Made by a program: the position numbers and the translations under genes | Part shown: positions 1 through 10,980 of the stretch, piece after piece | Position numbering within the stretch: the first letter of the stretch is position 1 | How the letters are laid out: each line of letters begins with the position of its first letter | Assembly: GCA_018398805.1 (NCBI GenBank) | Contig: JAGFBZ010002157.1 | Location: 62,001-126,000, forward strand | Length of the DNA: 64,000 nucleotides | Direction: 5' to 3' | Source of the DNA: Hirundichthys speculiger | Lineage: Eukaryota; Chordata; Actinopteri; Beloniformes; Exocoetidae | Notes under the pieces: generated by a model | Seen by the model: the letters and a program-made list of their open reading frames with translations, nothing else | Told to the model about the DNA's origin: nothing | Databases searched by the model: none

Positions 1-109
1 ACATATTTTCTGATATTACTTCTCCCTTTCTTGTTTGGATGGATGAAAACACTAGAATTTCAATGTGAAATGCGACCGGCGATTCACCATGCCCCATAGT
101 AAGTAAAAT

Positions 110-146
110 TTATATATATATTATATATTATATATATATTATAAAA
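110..146. repeat. AT-rich simple repeat
   Basis: An imperfect (TA)n tract. Next to it (about 147-215) is a stretch with the words gagcaccctt and agtgctttacaaaag that resembles the reverse of a fish retroelement tail; this last point is weak. Confidence 0.6.
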
Positions 147-463
147 TATAGAGCACCCTTCATAGTACAGGTACACAGAGTGCTTTACAAAAGATAAAAA
201 CAATATAACAATCAACACTCAACAAGACAGCCCTTAGTAAGTGCTCATTACAGTGAAGTGCAGATGCAGAGAAATGGCAGTAAATTGTAAAAACAATACA
301 AACCACAATACAAACCAGCATTTGACAACCCATGGTTGTCAAATGCTGAAAAAATGAGTAATTATGTCGCCAGACCTATCAAATGGCCGATTTCAGGTCA
401 ATTTCCATCAAATTGTTGCGATGAAAGAACTACCAGCAGTAATAATGAATCTATCACTTATAT

Positions 464-560
464 CAGTGGTTCCCAAACTTTCAATACTGCGTACCACCTG
501 AGAAACTGGGTACCACCATGATGACCAACTTTAAAATATATACCTTCTCAACTAGCTTTA
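464..560 (+). mobile_element. hAT (Charlie-type) terminal fragment
   Basis: Begins CAGTGGTTCCCAAACTTT, the usual terminal inverted repeat of Charlie/Tip100-type hAT elements, followed by the word gtaccacc. I could not find the matching right end, so this is probably a truncated copy. Confidence 0.4.
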
Positions 561-667
561 AATTCACAGGAGAGTTGTTTAATTATTAGATTTTTCAAAA
601 TGTTTATTCAAAATTTTCTGGGGGGGGCAAACCACTCCAGAGTTTTCCCAATTTCCTTTTGACATCC

Positions 668-1196
668 CTGTTACCAGAGTTGCCTTCCATAGTAACCGCA
701 GAGGTGATCTTAGCTTGGCTACTGCTGCTGGGTTGAGATCCATCAGTCCAAAGCGTCAAAAACACGACACTCGTTATCACATGTTGTGTGTTCAAATGTT
801 TCTGCATGTTAGCCGTGTTCCCTCCTGACGCTGTTATCTCCACTTAGCAATGACTGCTAGTTGCCTTGTTGCCATCTTTCTTTGGTGAAGTGAAGCCAAA
901 CTTTGGAGCGTTTGAACCTGGTGGGCGCCATTGTTGTTTACAACTGCAATGCTAACGTGCTAAACCAACGTAACTTAATCACATAAGTGCTTTCTGGAAT
1001 TGACTGTGCGTAACTTGCGTAAATTACGTGAGATTCATGCTGGTTGGAATCGATAAGAGAATCGCTGGATAAACTGCCAAACAATTCCATGGAACTGAAA
1101 CACACGGAACCGGTTCTCTACAGGAACCGGTTCTCTACAGGATCCGGTTCTCTACAGGGAACCGGTTCTCTACAGGAACCGGTTCTCTACAGGAAA
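668..1196 (-). mobile_element. hAT family B, copy B1 (truncated), with BED-finger remnant and 17-bp array
   Basis: Homologous to B3 (20326-21399) and B4 (34049-35052). On the minus strand about 780-935 encodes part of a BED zinc finger (VEITASGGNTANMQKHL) of a ZBED-type hAT transposase; the reading frame is broken. The right side ends in five tandem copies of a 17-bp unit, AACCGGTTCTCTACAGG (1108-1195), one with a single change to GATCCGG. The true terminus (CGATTACCAACCC or CGATTCCCATCCC) is missing, as is the left half of the element, so this copy is dead and truncated at both sides. Confidence 0.75.
1108..1195. repeat. Tandem array of a 17-bp hAT-B subterminal repeat (five copies)
   Basis: Unit AACCGGTTCTCTACAGG; the core AACCGGTT is a perfect palindrome. 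Other B copies carry one (B2), two (B4) or four (B3) units at the same place. Confidence 0.85.
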
Positions 1197-3394
1197 CACC
1201 AGGATGCAGTGACTCACAGTGACGAGCTTCTACGCTCCACCGACAAAAGCCCGCCGTCGCACGTGCGCCACAAAGGCGTGCGGCTCAACGCTCGACGACA
1301 AAAACTCCCTGAGCGAGCGACTGAAGAGCAACAAAGCAACTCACCTCTGGCGGTTTGCGGAACTTCACTCGGCTCTTACAACCCTGAGCCTTTGTGGCAC
1401 AAATAAAAAATAAATCCTCTCCGCGACCGTTTCTGGTGGCGAGGAGCAAACACAAGCCGCCTCCCCCTCAGACACGTTAACACCTTCTCTGTTCTACCTG
1501 GATGGAGCCTGGAGTGATGCGTCTTTGTGAAGGACTGTGTGAGAGTCGCCTCTGAAGACTGAATAGCTGTGTAAAGAACTGAATGGCATTCCTGAGATAT
1601 GGCCTTCACAAGTGCTTTGAGAGATGTGAGGAAAATCAAATACTGAGAAGTTACAGAACTTTTTTACAACATAAGAGATAAGCAAAGTGAGGTAATATCT
1701 ATAATTAATTTAAGACACAGCTTGTAGCAGCAGAAATTTACTCATTTTAAATTTTCACATGAGCATCTTAAGAATAGGGTTGAGGTAATTTAGAAGGGAT
1801 TGCTCAATAATAATAATAATAATAATAAGTGGGGTTGTTTTTTTTGATAGTGTGGTTTGTGCAGAGAAACGAATGCATCATATTCGATCCATCTGCCGCT
1901 GCAGTTTTGAGCCTCCTTCTTATTTTCCTGACAGCAGTTGGCTAATAATCAGGTTTCAGCTGATGCAGAAAGTGCCTGAACGTGATCAATAATTCAACAG
2001 TAGACAGAAATAAGGAGCTATATACACAATGATTTAAAGTTACATGACAGCTCAGGGATAATCCTTGGCAAAAGAAAAAAAGAAAAAAAATGCACAGAGA
2101 GAAAAACTTTGCGCCGCCGCTGCTCAGATTTCTTCAAAGCTCCGCGGTGAAGCTGTTTGCCTAAAAGATCTGATGTTTGCTGCGAGATCGAACTACAAAG
2201 TGCAATGTGATGTTTGGAGAGTCTGAACCTCTGAGTCGAAAACCAATACGTTTCGTACTTCTGACTCAATAAAATCTTCCAAGGAGAGAGAGAGAGAAAA
2301 AAAAATGCATTTCTCCACCGTGAGTGGAGGTGAGTTTTTCTGGATGATGTGAAGGAGGCTAACGGAGGAGCGCTCTGCAGACGTCGCTCTGCGGCTCTGA
2401 ACAGATAACGGCTTCCTCTGCGCCGGACGCTAACAAGCCCAGCTCCCGTTTATCACCGTGGTTATTATTATTCCTGCAGCCGATGCTGCTGCGTGCGTCG
2501 GCGCCGCTAACATGTCCACGTGCTCCCGTTTCACAATCAGGCTAATAAACCTTAATTCTCTTTTTTTTTGTGAGCTATGGTTTACAGATGTGTTTACACA
2601 AAGGAAGTAAAGAGGGAACGCTCATTAGCAAGTTTCAGAAGTCGCCCGTGTCTCTCCGGCTCGAAAGATGTTTTTTTTTTTCTTTTTTTTTTTATTCCTG
2701 CAATTGTGTTTTTCAACCTCTGTTACCTACTGGCACGTTGCCGTAGCAACCTCTAGTTAGGCTCGGAAAAATACTACGAGGTTTTTTGATAAGACTTAGC
2801 CCCAATTAAATCTGCCCACACAAATTTAGAAGGCCAGAGTGGAAATCACAGAGCCATTTCTCCCCGAGGGCAGCTTATGCCAGAAATTTAATATTGCACA
2901 TTTGTCTGAAATGAGACTTTAACAAAGTACAGCCTAACACGATTAAGTCTTTGAATAGATTAGGGCGAAAGCAGAAGTATGTTCTCCTACCTACAGTTTT
3001 CTGTGAGTGTGAGGGGGGGCGGGGGGGGGGGGAATTTGAGATAAGTGAAAGAGATGCTCTGAGAGTCTGTTATTGAGATTAAAAACCAAACAGATGAAAC
3101 TTGTGGTCTGTAATCAGGTTTTGATGCTGCGTTCGTTAAGAAGATGATTCAGTTGTGAAGTCGAGTTCAGGAACAGCGAATCTTTGAGGGTCGGACGGAA
3201 ACATGCCCTGATTTTTCTGTCAGTGTTTATTTGAATCCTGATGCTTCACGGTTTTTATCAGCGATCTGGAAATGTTCTTGATCTGGTAGCTGGACGGATG
3301 GTTTTTGTTACTTCGTCTGCTCACTGAAGCAAATTCAGGGATTTTCTCTTATTTGTTTTAATTCTCTTGTTGAGGAAATTTCGTCAACTCCATT
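1197..3394. other. Non-coding stretch, nothing recognised
   Basis: Holds an (AAT)n run at 1807-1828, a poly-T at about 2671-2692 and a G-rich run at 3013-3033. Open frames here are short and unlike any family I know. The segment 1197-1460 is GC-richer and ends in caaataaaaaataaa, but I cannot classify it. Confidence 0.4.
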
Positions 3395-3758
3395 TCCTCA
3401 GACCCTCCACCTCCACCCTCTACCCTTCACCTCCATCTTCATCTTCATCCTTGACCCTCCACCCTTCACTTATCTCCACCCTCTACCTTTGACCTACCAC
3501 TTCCACCCTCCACCACCTTCTAACCTTTACCTCCAACTTTCATCCACCACCCTCTACCCTCCACCTCCATCTTCTTTCTTGACCTTCCACCCTTCACCCA
3601 CCACATCCACCTTCCACCCTTCACCAGCCTCTACCCTCCACCTCCATCTTCACCTTCATCCTTGACCCTCCACCCTTCACTATCTTCTACCCTCCTTCAT
3701 CCTCCACCCTTCACCAGCCTCTACCCTCTATCTCCATCTTTCACCCTCCCCCTTTCAT
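3395..3758. repeat. Pyrimidine-rich minisatellite-like tract, left part
   Basis: Imperfect repeats built on ccaccctycacctccay, almost pure C/T with A, continuing after the B2 insertion at 4276-4435. Confidence 0.8.
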
Positions 3759-4275
3759 TAGGGATGAGAATTGATAAGATTTTTCCGATTCCGATTCCAT
3801 TATCGATACTGTTTCGGTTTGATTCTTTATCGATTCTCTTATCTAATTTGGAGAAAAAGGAGAACAAACAGTTTTATTAGCATCAATTTTTTTTACTTAG
3901 AAGTCACGACCTTACAAACTCAACAGCGAGGTCAAAAGAGGCTCAAAGCCTGGATAACGTGTTAACTGTTGTAATATGTAACTGTGCAAATACACAAGAA
4001 TGTGGAACATTTTACTAACAGATTTTTTTTCTAATAGAAATGAAAGGGAGGGAGTCTTTTGAGATGGCCATACCAGCACATCCGTCGCTGTGCTGCCAAT
4101 TGGGACGCTGCTGTAACTTAATCACGTAAGTGCTTTCTGGAATTGACTGTGCGTAACTTGCGTAAATTACGTGAGATTCGTGCTGGTTGGAATCGATAAG
4201 AGAATCACTGGATAAACTGCCAAACAATTCCATGGAATTGAAACACACGGAACCGGTTCTCGATTCCCATCCCTA
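3759..4275 (+). mobile_element. hAT family B, copy B2 (517-bp MITE)
   Basis: Starts TAGGGATGAGAATTGATAAG and ends GATTCCCATCCCTA, so both ends carry the family terminal inverted repeat. Flanks CCTTTCAT and CCCTTCAC match at 6 of 8 bases, as expected for an old 8-bp hAT duplication, although the host sequence is itself repetitive. The BED-finger segment seen in B1, B3 and B4 is deleted, and only one 17-bp subterminal unit remains. Confidence 0.85.
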
Positions 4276-4435
4276 CCCTTCACTATCCTCCACCTTTTAC
4301 CTCCACCCTCCTCTCCCCCTCCAACCTTCAACCCCACTTCCTCCAACCTTCAACCCCACTTCCACCTTCGACATCCACCCTCCACCCTTCACCTCCACAT
4401 CCACTCTCCACCCTTCACACCATCAACGCACCTCC
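4276..4435. repeat. Pyrimidine-rich minisatellite-like tract, right part
   Basis: Continuation of the 3395-3758 tract (ccaccttc, caacccc, cctccacc words) on the other side of the B2 element. Confidence 0.75.
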
Positions 4436-5549
4436 AAACAGAGGACCGAGCAGTGCTGAAAACACTCGCCTCTACAACTCTATGTTATGCAGAAATCTTT
4501 TTTTAAACAACTGTCTGCATGTACATTCATGGTTAGTGTCATAATTTGGCAAAATCTCTTGAAGTCAGAAATATATGTGTTTTGATCTCACAGCAGATGT
4601 TAGTTTTTCGTGCGTAGGCGTAAATGAGAGTGAACGTGTCCTTCAGCGATGTCTGACAGTCTGATCTAACATATAAACCCAGGATCTGTCAGAGAGGTCT
4701 AAAATCACCAACTGATGGAGTTCACTGACGTCACACGTCCGGGCGCGTCGACTCGACGTCGTCATGTTCAGCGTGAGACGGTTCTTCATTCTTTATCATA
4801 CAGCCGTATGTTCACAAGTCATGAACGTCAGTCGTCAGAAATGGACGAAAATAACAACGACACCTAAACGACATCAGAAGGCAAAAGTACGTGGAAACGC
4901 TTGATATCCAACTGAAATCCCGTTATGTGAGAAAATAGCACCAATGGTGGATTCAATCAGTACAGACAGACATGTGTCTGGACTATACACATGATCTGAA
5001 AGAAAGAAAAATAGATATATATGAACAAAGTACGTAGAGCGTAAAGAAAAATGGTCAGCAAAAAAAGGAAAGGAGCACTTTCTGCTCAGAAATCAGAGAA
5101 GAATCTTTTTGGCCAACAACGATGCTGGAGGATAATTTTACGGTGAGAACAGCTGGTTGCATCTTCTACATGTTAACCGAGCTAACACGACCATGAGTGA
5201 CCACGGTGGACTTACATCATGGGATGAGACTGTTTGCATGAGGTAAGACTAAAGCCTTACAACAACATTTTTGACTCTGTCGTAACACCGAGATGGTCAA
5301 CAGACCGCCAATGATTTGTTTCAGATTGCCACTACAGGCCTGGAACATACACAATGGCTGCCGCGCGTATCACCCGTTTGCTTGGCACGTCCTTGAATTA
5401 CTTCCTTCTTCACAGTTCTTGTCTTCATTACATTTCTAAGGTTCTCCATTGCGTCCTGTGATCCTGCGTTCCTCACGACAGCCGCCTCTTCCGTCTGTCC
5501 TCCTCGTCCTTCCCGGCGTCTCCTCGTCAACACCACCTGTGTTTGGAGC
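4436..5549. other. Non-coding stretch, nothing recognised
   Basis: Unique-looking sequence with short open frames only. No repeat family from the rest of the window recurs here. Confidence 0.4.
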
Positions 5550-5557
5550 GTCGAGGC

Positions 5558-6613
5558 TAGGGTTGAGCACCGATAGAAGGAAGTAGGAATCAATTCCTAA
5601 CGTCCGGTTTTGGAATCGCTTAGAAGATTTTGGAATTTCGATTCCTTTTTTCGGTTCCTAAATGTCCGCGCTATATTTTTTGTTTGTTTGTTTTGTTTTG
5701 ATTTACTGCACTAGTTTGTTGATGTTACTCCGCCCGGCGTACTCAACTCCACGCTAGTGTCGACGTCACGTCCGTCACCGACGGGACTTCACTCGCCACA
5801 ACATGGATCCCAAGAGACGCCGCTCTCGAGTTTGGCTGCATTTCAGTCCGGGAAATGACGGCTACCTGGTGCAGTGAAACATCTGCGGGAAGCGTGTTAC
5901 TGCCAAAGGAGGGAGCACGACTAATATGGTAAAACACCTTCGCCTGCATGGCATCAGAAAAATAAACGAGTGTACCGTATTTAATTCACTGCGTTGTTCT
6001 AGTTATGAAAGAAATTTCAGGATACGAAAGGCAAAAATCCAGAAGCGCTGCTACTCGCAGCTCCCAGAGTTTACTGAACGTAAACATAACTGTCGGCTCT
6101 GTATCTCGATTTGAAAGCGGTGCGTCCGAGCTGCTCTGCCATTGGCTATCGCTTAGCATCTTCCTGGCATCCCATTGGCTAGGAGGGCCCCTTGTCTGTA
6201 TGAGCGTAACCCAGCAACCCAGGTAAACAAACAATTTTTACCTCCGCCAAGGAGGTTATGTTTTTGTCGGTGTTTATCTGTCTGTTTCTGAAAGAGCAGA
6301 TATGGTCATCTTCCTAAACAAAAACTGTTGATTTCGTTTTTTGTTGGGCAAAATGTATTTTGGAGGCCAACTGTAAGTTGTTTAACATTTAGGCTGTAAG
6401 TGAATTCTGTGTATGCATATGTGCATGCAAGCATGTGTAAGAATAAAAATGGCCTGTTGCCTGTGTAAATGTGTCAGAGTTTTTTTTTTGTTAGTTAAGT
6501 CGCGTTCTGTTGACCTACACATCAAAGAATTGGAATCGAGAATCGTTTTGAACAGGAATCGAAACAGAGAATCGGAATCAGAATCGTTAAAATCTAAACG
6601 ATGCCCAACCCTA
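5558..6613 (+). mobile_element. hAT family A, copy A1 (1,056 bp, mosaic)
   Basis: Terminal inverted repeats TAGGGTTGAGCACCG and CGATGCCCAACCCTA; 8-bp flanks GTCGAGGC (5550-5557) and GTCTAGGC (6614-6621) agree at 7 of 8. The subterminal parts are rich in GGAATCG words. The left third encodes a BED zinc finger with a stop codon. Compared with A2 (14710-15583), the middle (about 5996-6293) is replaced by two foreign pieces: 6001-6235 matches the inside of the mariner-like element at 39125-39852 in reverse, and 6236-6292 matches the last part of repeat G in reverse (acctccgccaaggaggttat). Right-hand sequence then rejoins the A consensus at aaagagcagatatggtc. Confidence 0.88.
5803..5955 (+). pseudogene. 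BED zinc-finger exon of hAT-A transposase, broken
   Basis: The frame begins MDPKRRRSRVW and runs through a BED finger (HFSPGNDGYL, then RVTAKGG, then KHLRLHG). Codon 25, which is the first zinc-binding cysteine in copy A2, is TGA here (5875-5877), so a C-to-stop change abolishes the finger. No DDE/RNase H-like or hAT dimerisation region follows, so this is a relic of a nonautonomous element. Confidence 0.75.
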
Positions 6614-6621
6614 GTCTAGGC

Positions 6622-7359
6622 TGAGATATCCCGCTTAATATCGTGCAGCTTCAAAGAAACGTGATTATGTCCAGTTTTCAAGCAGGTACGACAAATTGGG
6701 TGTCCAGTCTATATTTAGAAAAGGCCGAACAGCTTGTCTGCGTGTGCTGGTTTGTACCTGAATGAAGAAGACGAGCAGGTTTTTCCTCCCGCAGTTGTGT
6801 CGAGGGCTTTTCTGCCAATTAAGAGACCAGGAGGAAGGCTAAGCTGGATCCTCCGTCACATGTCATTAAATGTGGTTTGGTTGGAAAGCTGTGGACACGG
6901 CCACATAAAATGCAGTCTTGTGCAGTAACTGGGTGAATAATGACATGTCCAGGAGGCAGTTTGAGGGAGTGTGAGAATGGCTGGTGGCAAATAAATAGAT
7001 GTTTTAGCTCCTGGCCACTTGCTAATGTCTAATGTGAGATGTTTGAGGGAGCAGCCAAGCAGAGACAGATTCCACCTCTCTTTCTTTTTCTCTCTCTCTC
7101 TCTCGACCATGTTCTCCAATTTATCACACGCAGTAAAACCTGAAGTTTTCTTATAATAAAAATATGTTTCAATAGTGTCTGAGAGTTAGGTGAGTTGAGT
7201 TTATGACCGTCCAAAATCTCACATGAACATTTAAAGGCAGTGAAGCTTCTCATGTCACCGTGTTGATTTTATCCATGCAGTCATGCACATCATTTAATTC
7301 ATCATTATAAAAAAAAAAAAGAAAAGGAAAACTGCCTCTTTAGGATTCAAGAGGGTCTT
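6622..7359. other. Non-coding stretch, nothing recognised
   Basis: Contains a (TC)n-like run at about 7078-7104 and a poly-A near 7309-7326. No recognised family. Confidence 0.4.
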
Positions 7360-7719
7360 AGAGAAGCAAATGGGGCCCGACATCAAATCAGAAGAGGGTT
7401 ATAAAGCCATTTTTCCAACAATCAGTAGTTCAAAGATCTACAAAGTGAAAGGCATCCAAGACAGTTTTCCAGGGAGTGGACATCCCAGCAGACAAACCAC
7501 GAGACCATGTGACACTCGGACGGATACAAAGACCCCTGACAGGCCTCACCGAGCACTTTAAATGTTCAAGTCCACGTCTGAAAAATTAGGAGTCCGGAAA
7601 AGTACAATTCGTGGAAAAGTGGCCTCGAGAAAGTCTCATCTGGCTTAAAGAGGACAAGGAAAGATGACGGAAGTTCATAAAGCTGCGTTTGGACAAACCT
7701 CAAGACAAACGTAGATTTG
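7360..7719 (+). pseudogene. Tc1-like transposase relic T1, left part (tentative)
   Basis: The broken frame around 7370-7560 (GPDIKSEEGYKAI, then SSSKIYKVKGIQ) resembles the N-terminal DNA-binding part of Tc1-type transposases (GEGYKAIS...IPKSTVK). It is interrupted by stops, and the C1 element follows directly. Sequence after C1 (8625-8862, DETKEEHGRL then MTPNRKQQLHV) may be its continuation. The assignment is by motif flavour only. Confidence 0.4.
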
Positions 7720-8624
7720 GGGCCAATTCCAGTTCCTTGGCCCTCGAAAGTAAGTGTCAGGGCCATCTGGTGACTCAGAAATGGGACACGCCTTGAGTGC
7801 AGTTACTTCTTCAGGCTGTGGGGGGCGACCTTACGCCAAAGCTACATCCAGTCTGTCAAGAAAACGACGACGACGAGGAAGGACAAGAAGAATAAGATAA
7901 TATATAAATACATAACAAAGACAATAAGATTTATATCTTTATTAACTATGAAAATACCTACATTCATAGCTAGCTTTTTTTCAGCGCTATCCTTTTCAAA
8001 GACGTTTTGCCGAAAATACGCAATGCCTTCTGGGTAGCCTCGACTTCCAAGGGTAGTGCCAGAGAATCTCAATATTGAGGCCGAAACAGCCCTCAAACTT
8101 GTCCCTCAACTTGAGGTTCTGAGAACCGGAACAGCACTTGGACTAGAGCCGAGCGATTTTATCGATTCTGCGATATATATTAATATTTTATTTCCCCAGA
8201 GAGTATTAATTTTTCAGCCGCGGGTATCGATACTCTAAGATTCTTTCAAAACCCCCGTGTCTCACCTTTAAAAGCTTGCAAGCAACAATTTGCACTGTTT
8301 AAATAAATGAAACTATTTTTCTCAACAAATCTTTTATTCATTTTGTCCAACATTTGCCAGCTGCCTGTCAGCCATATAATGTGTAATTGATACTTTCAGT
8401 TCAATTAATTCAAACAAAGTCATTAGAACACTCACAAGATGTCACCAAAATCACTTTGTCCCTTTAAAATCTTTTGAAAATTTTGTAAATATATTGTAAG
8501 ATCAATATCGATATATTTCGTATCGTGAGCCGGATATCGTGTATCATATCATATCGTGAGATTAGTGTATCGCTATAGCGCTAACTTGGACTTCACGGTA
8601 GCGTGCAGGAACTGGAATTCACTC
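7720..8624 (-). mobile_element. DNA element family C, copy C1, split by nested D1
   Basis: Ends are GGGCCAATTCCAGTTCC on the left and GGAACTGGAATTCACTC on the right, matching the family ends seen in C3 (61047-61764). Internal landmarks shared with C2 and C3 include aagtgtcaggg, gaaatgggacac, the gcaatgccttctgggtagcc block and ccctcaaacttgtccctcaa. The right arm is internally deleted. D1 (8144-8583) sits inside it between two ACTTGGAC copies. No coding capacity is visible and no clear target duplication was found, so the superfamily stays open. Confidence 0.75.
8144..8583 (+). mobile_element. hAT-like MITE family D, copy D1 (440 bp), nested in C1
   Basis: Starts TAGAGCCGAGCGATTTTATC and ends in the degraded terminus CGCTATAGCGCTA; flanked by perfect 8-bp duplications ACTTGGAC (8136-8143 and 8584-8591). 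Body shared with D2, D3 and D4 (aaaacccccgtgt, aaaagcttgcaagcaa, gccatataatgtgtaattgat). No coding sequence. Confidence 0.92.
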
Positions 8625-8862
8625 TCGGTCTCATGAAGCAGATGAGACCAAAGAGGAGCATGGGAGACTGATGACACCAAACAGGAAACAGCAACTTCAT
8701 GTTTCTGTTACTGAAGGCAGTTCGGCGAAAGCAGAGTTAGAAGAGAAGCTACCGACATTTGCACACGACTGCAGGGTCAAAATCCACCCAGAAACTTTCG
8801 CTGATGCTCCTTATCATGACTCCGTGCTCATCACTTTCTCCCCGCACGATGTTCCACCTTAA
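8625..8862 (+). pseudogene. Possible continuation of Tc1-like relic T1
   Basis: The open frame 8671-8862 starts MTPNRKQQLHVSVTEG; just before it, gatgagaccaaagaggagc reads DETKEE, similar to the DETK motif of Tc1 transposases (SDETKVELFG). It may be the other side of the relic interrupted by C1. Weak. Confidence 0.3.
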
Positions 8863-10690
8863 CATCAAAAAGTTCAGTGATATTTACCGAGGATGTTCTT
8901 GAAATTGCCGAAGTCCACGCTGCGATTTGATTTTCCTCACTTATTATACCCCGAAATTAAACTCGGCTGCTGAAAGGCTCGTGGGAAATCGCTTTGGAGT
9001 GCATCCTGGGAACGGCGTAACACTACAAAGAGCACGTCCGAATGCTAATTACATGTACGAGGTGGCGCTGAGGGTCCAGTGATGACCGGGCTCAGGTCCA
9101 TTTGACAGGTACCGCTGACATGTAAGTGCACGACAACAGAAGAGCCAAATGCTGTTTTTAAGGGCTAACGAATATAACGAGGCCAGAAGTTTCCGAAAAT
9201 ACGGGCGAAGGTTTTTGATGATTTTTGCCTTTTGTAAATCACCGCAACGGATTTGAAATGGATTTGTTTGTGATCATAACGGAGACTTTGACGTCTCACC
9301 TCCTCTACAGGATCCTTGAGAGACTTTCCTTCGTTTCCTTCGTCGACTCTTCTGTCTTCTTCTGCTTCTCCCTCGTGGCCTGAGATCTCCTCAGCGCCAC
9401 CTCGGCACCCAGAGTCACCTCTAGACGTTCTGTCTGCTTCGTTTGTCTTCACGTAACGAGGGAACGAGCCCAAGCCTGGCCCGGTTCTGGTTCTTCCCTG
9501 AAAAAAAACCTTTAAACTTTGTCATTTTCCAGACACTTGTCAGGAACGATGGGGCATCCGTCATTTGTGTTTCAGCTGCAAGAGGCGTCTTCAATCCTCC
9601 GTTCCTGCGGCAACAACTTCTTCACGAAAGAAAAAGAAAAACGTGACAACTGGAGATGTGATCCAGTACATCAGTCTGGTTGCCATTAGCAACCATATGA
9701 TGTCAGGGAGATTTTTTTTTTTTTTCTTCCTTTCCCTTTGCGCCGTCTTGCAGCTGATAAACACCAGGAGTTCATTTGAAATAAAAACAAGGGCTTAGGT
9801 TGGACAATAAAGGGAAAGCCACGTGGGGTCTGAGATTTCTTCACGTCTACATTTAATTAGAGTCTTGATTCAAAGGAAGAGGAAAGTTTAAACCAAACCA
9901 GTCAGCTCCAGACTCCTCGTGACTGACGTTCAGTCTTTCCATGTTGTCTTTAACGCAGGTTACAGTCCTCAAGGGTTGGTCTTTTTTAAAAGAAATCTCA
10001 TTCAGGAGGAGATCTGGCGATCTGGAGCCGTTTGTCGGTGTCGGGGCCCGTCAATACCACTGCAGGGTTTTTCTTTATTTATTTATTTCCGCTCCACCTT
10101 GGACAGTCCTAACAGAGTCGGCGGACCGTGACATCTCTGGGAGGGAAGCGGCTCGCAAGGATAAACTCCACGCGGTCGTGATCAGCCGGCCCCGGCGGAC
10201 GCAGGGTCACAGATTCACAGAAACGACGCACGAGCCGAGGATTTTGCCGAGCATTTTGCCGCGCCTAGCGGGGCGAGACACACAATGATGAAATTTCTAC
10301 GGGCTTCTGACGGTGAAGATTTATTAGCCTCCGTAATGAGGACGAAACATATGGATCGTGTTGCTGGCGCTGCCTTGGAAAATATGATTTCTGCCGGCGT
10401 CGTAAAGCATCGGAACAAAAAATGTGCGGCATACCTGCAGGGCAGATGAAGCCAGAATGTGAGCGGCGCCGGTGTGGAGACCCGTCTTCTATCGATCCAG
10501 CAGCGATCTATGTGTCGCAGAACATGAGTGAAGGTGCGCTGAAGCTTTCAATTACCGTGAGAATTAAAGCGTCTCGAAGCCAGGAATTCAGTGATCTACC
10601 GCGGGCTCGAGCATTTCTCAGTGTGCAATCATGGCGCACAAGTTTTTACTCACTTGTCGACTCTGTTCGTGTTAGTGACGTGCAGGAGGC
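8863..10690. other. Non-coding stretch, nothing recognised
   Basis: A poly-T lies at 9711-9725. Several short open frames overlap on both strands, including one at 9165-9473 on the minus strand rich in E, D and R; none has a domain I recognise or clear splice borders. Confidence 0.35.
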
Positions 10691-10702
10691 GACGTGGCAT
10701 TG

Positions 10703-10980
10703 GCTGCAGCTCCTGCTGCCGCGGCACGGACTCGGCATAATGCAGCCCCTGCTGCAGCGGCGCAGGAAGGTTCTCGGCCGGCTGCAGCTCCCGCTGCAGC
10801 GGCTCGGGCAGAGTTTCAAGCGACTACAGTTCCTGCTGCAGCGGCTCAGGCAGAGTCTCGGCCGGCTGCAGTTCCTGCTGCAGCGGCTCGGGCAGAGTTT
10901 CGGCCGGCTGCAGGTCCTGCTGTAGCGGCTCGGGCATGGACTCGGCCAACTGCAGCTCCTGCTGCAGCGGCGAGAAAACG
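10703..10980. repeat. 42-bp GC-rich minisatellite, six to seven units
   Basis: Units of 42 bp such as ctgctgcagcggctcgggca plus gagtttcggccggctgcagt and two more bases. Because 42 is divisible by three, several frames stay open on both strands; the largest predicted peptides (Ala-rich PAAAARAE repeats, or LLQRLGQS repeats) are consequences of the repeat. I see no start context, splice sites or conserved domain to support a protein. Confidence 0.85.

Noticed and set aside
1108..1195. Short direct repeats that might suggest a CRISPR-like array.
   Set aside because: Units are contiguous with no spacers, lie at the edge of a hAT element, and the genome is eukaryotic.
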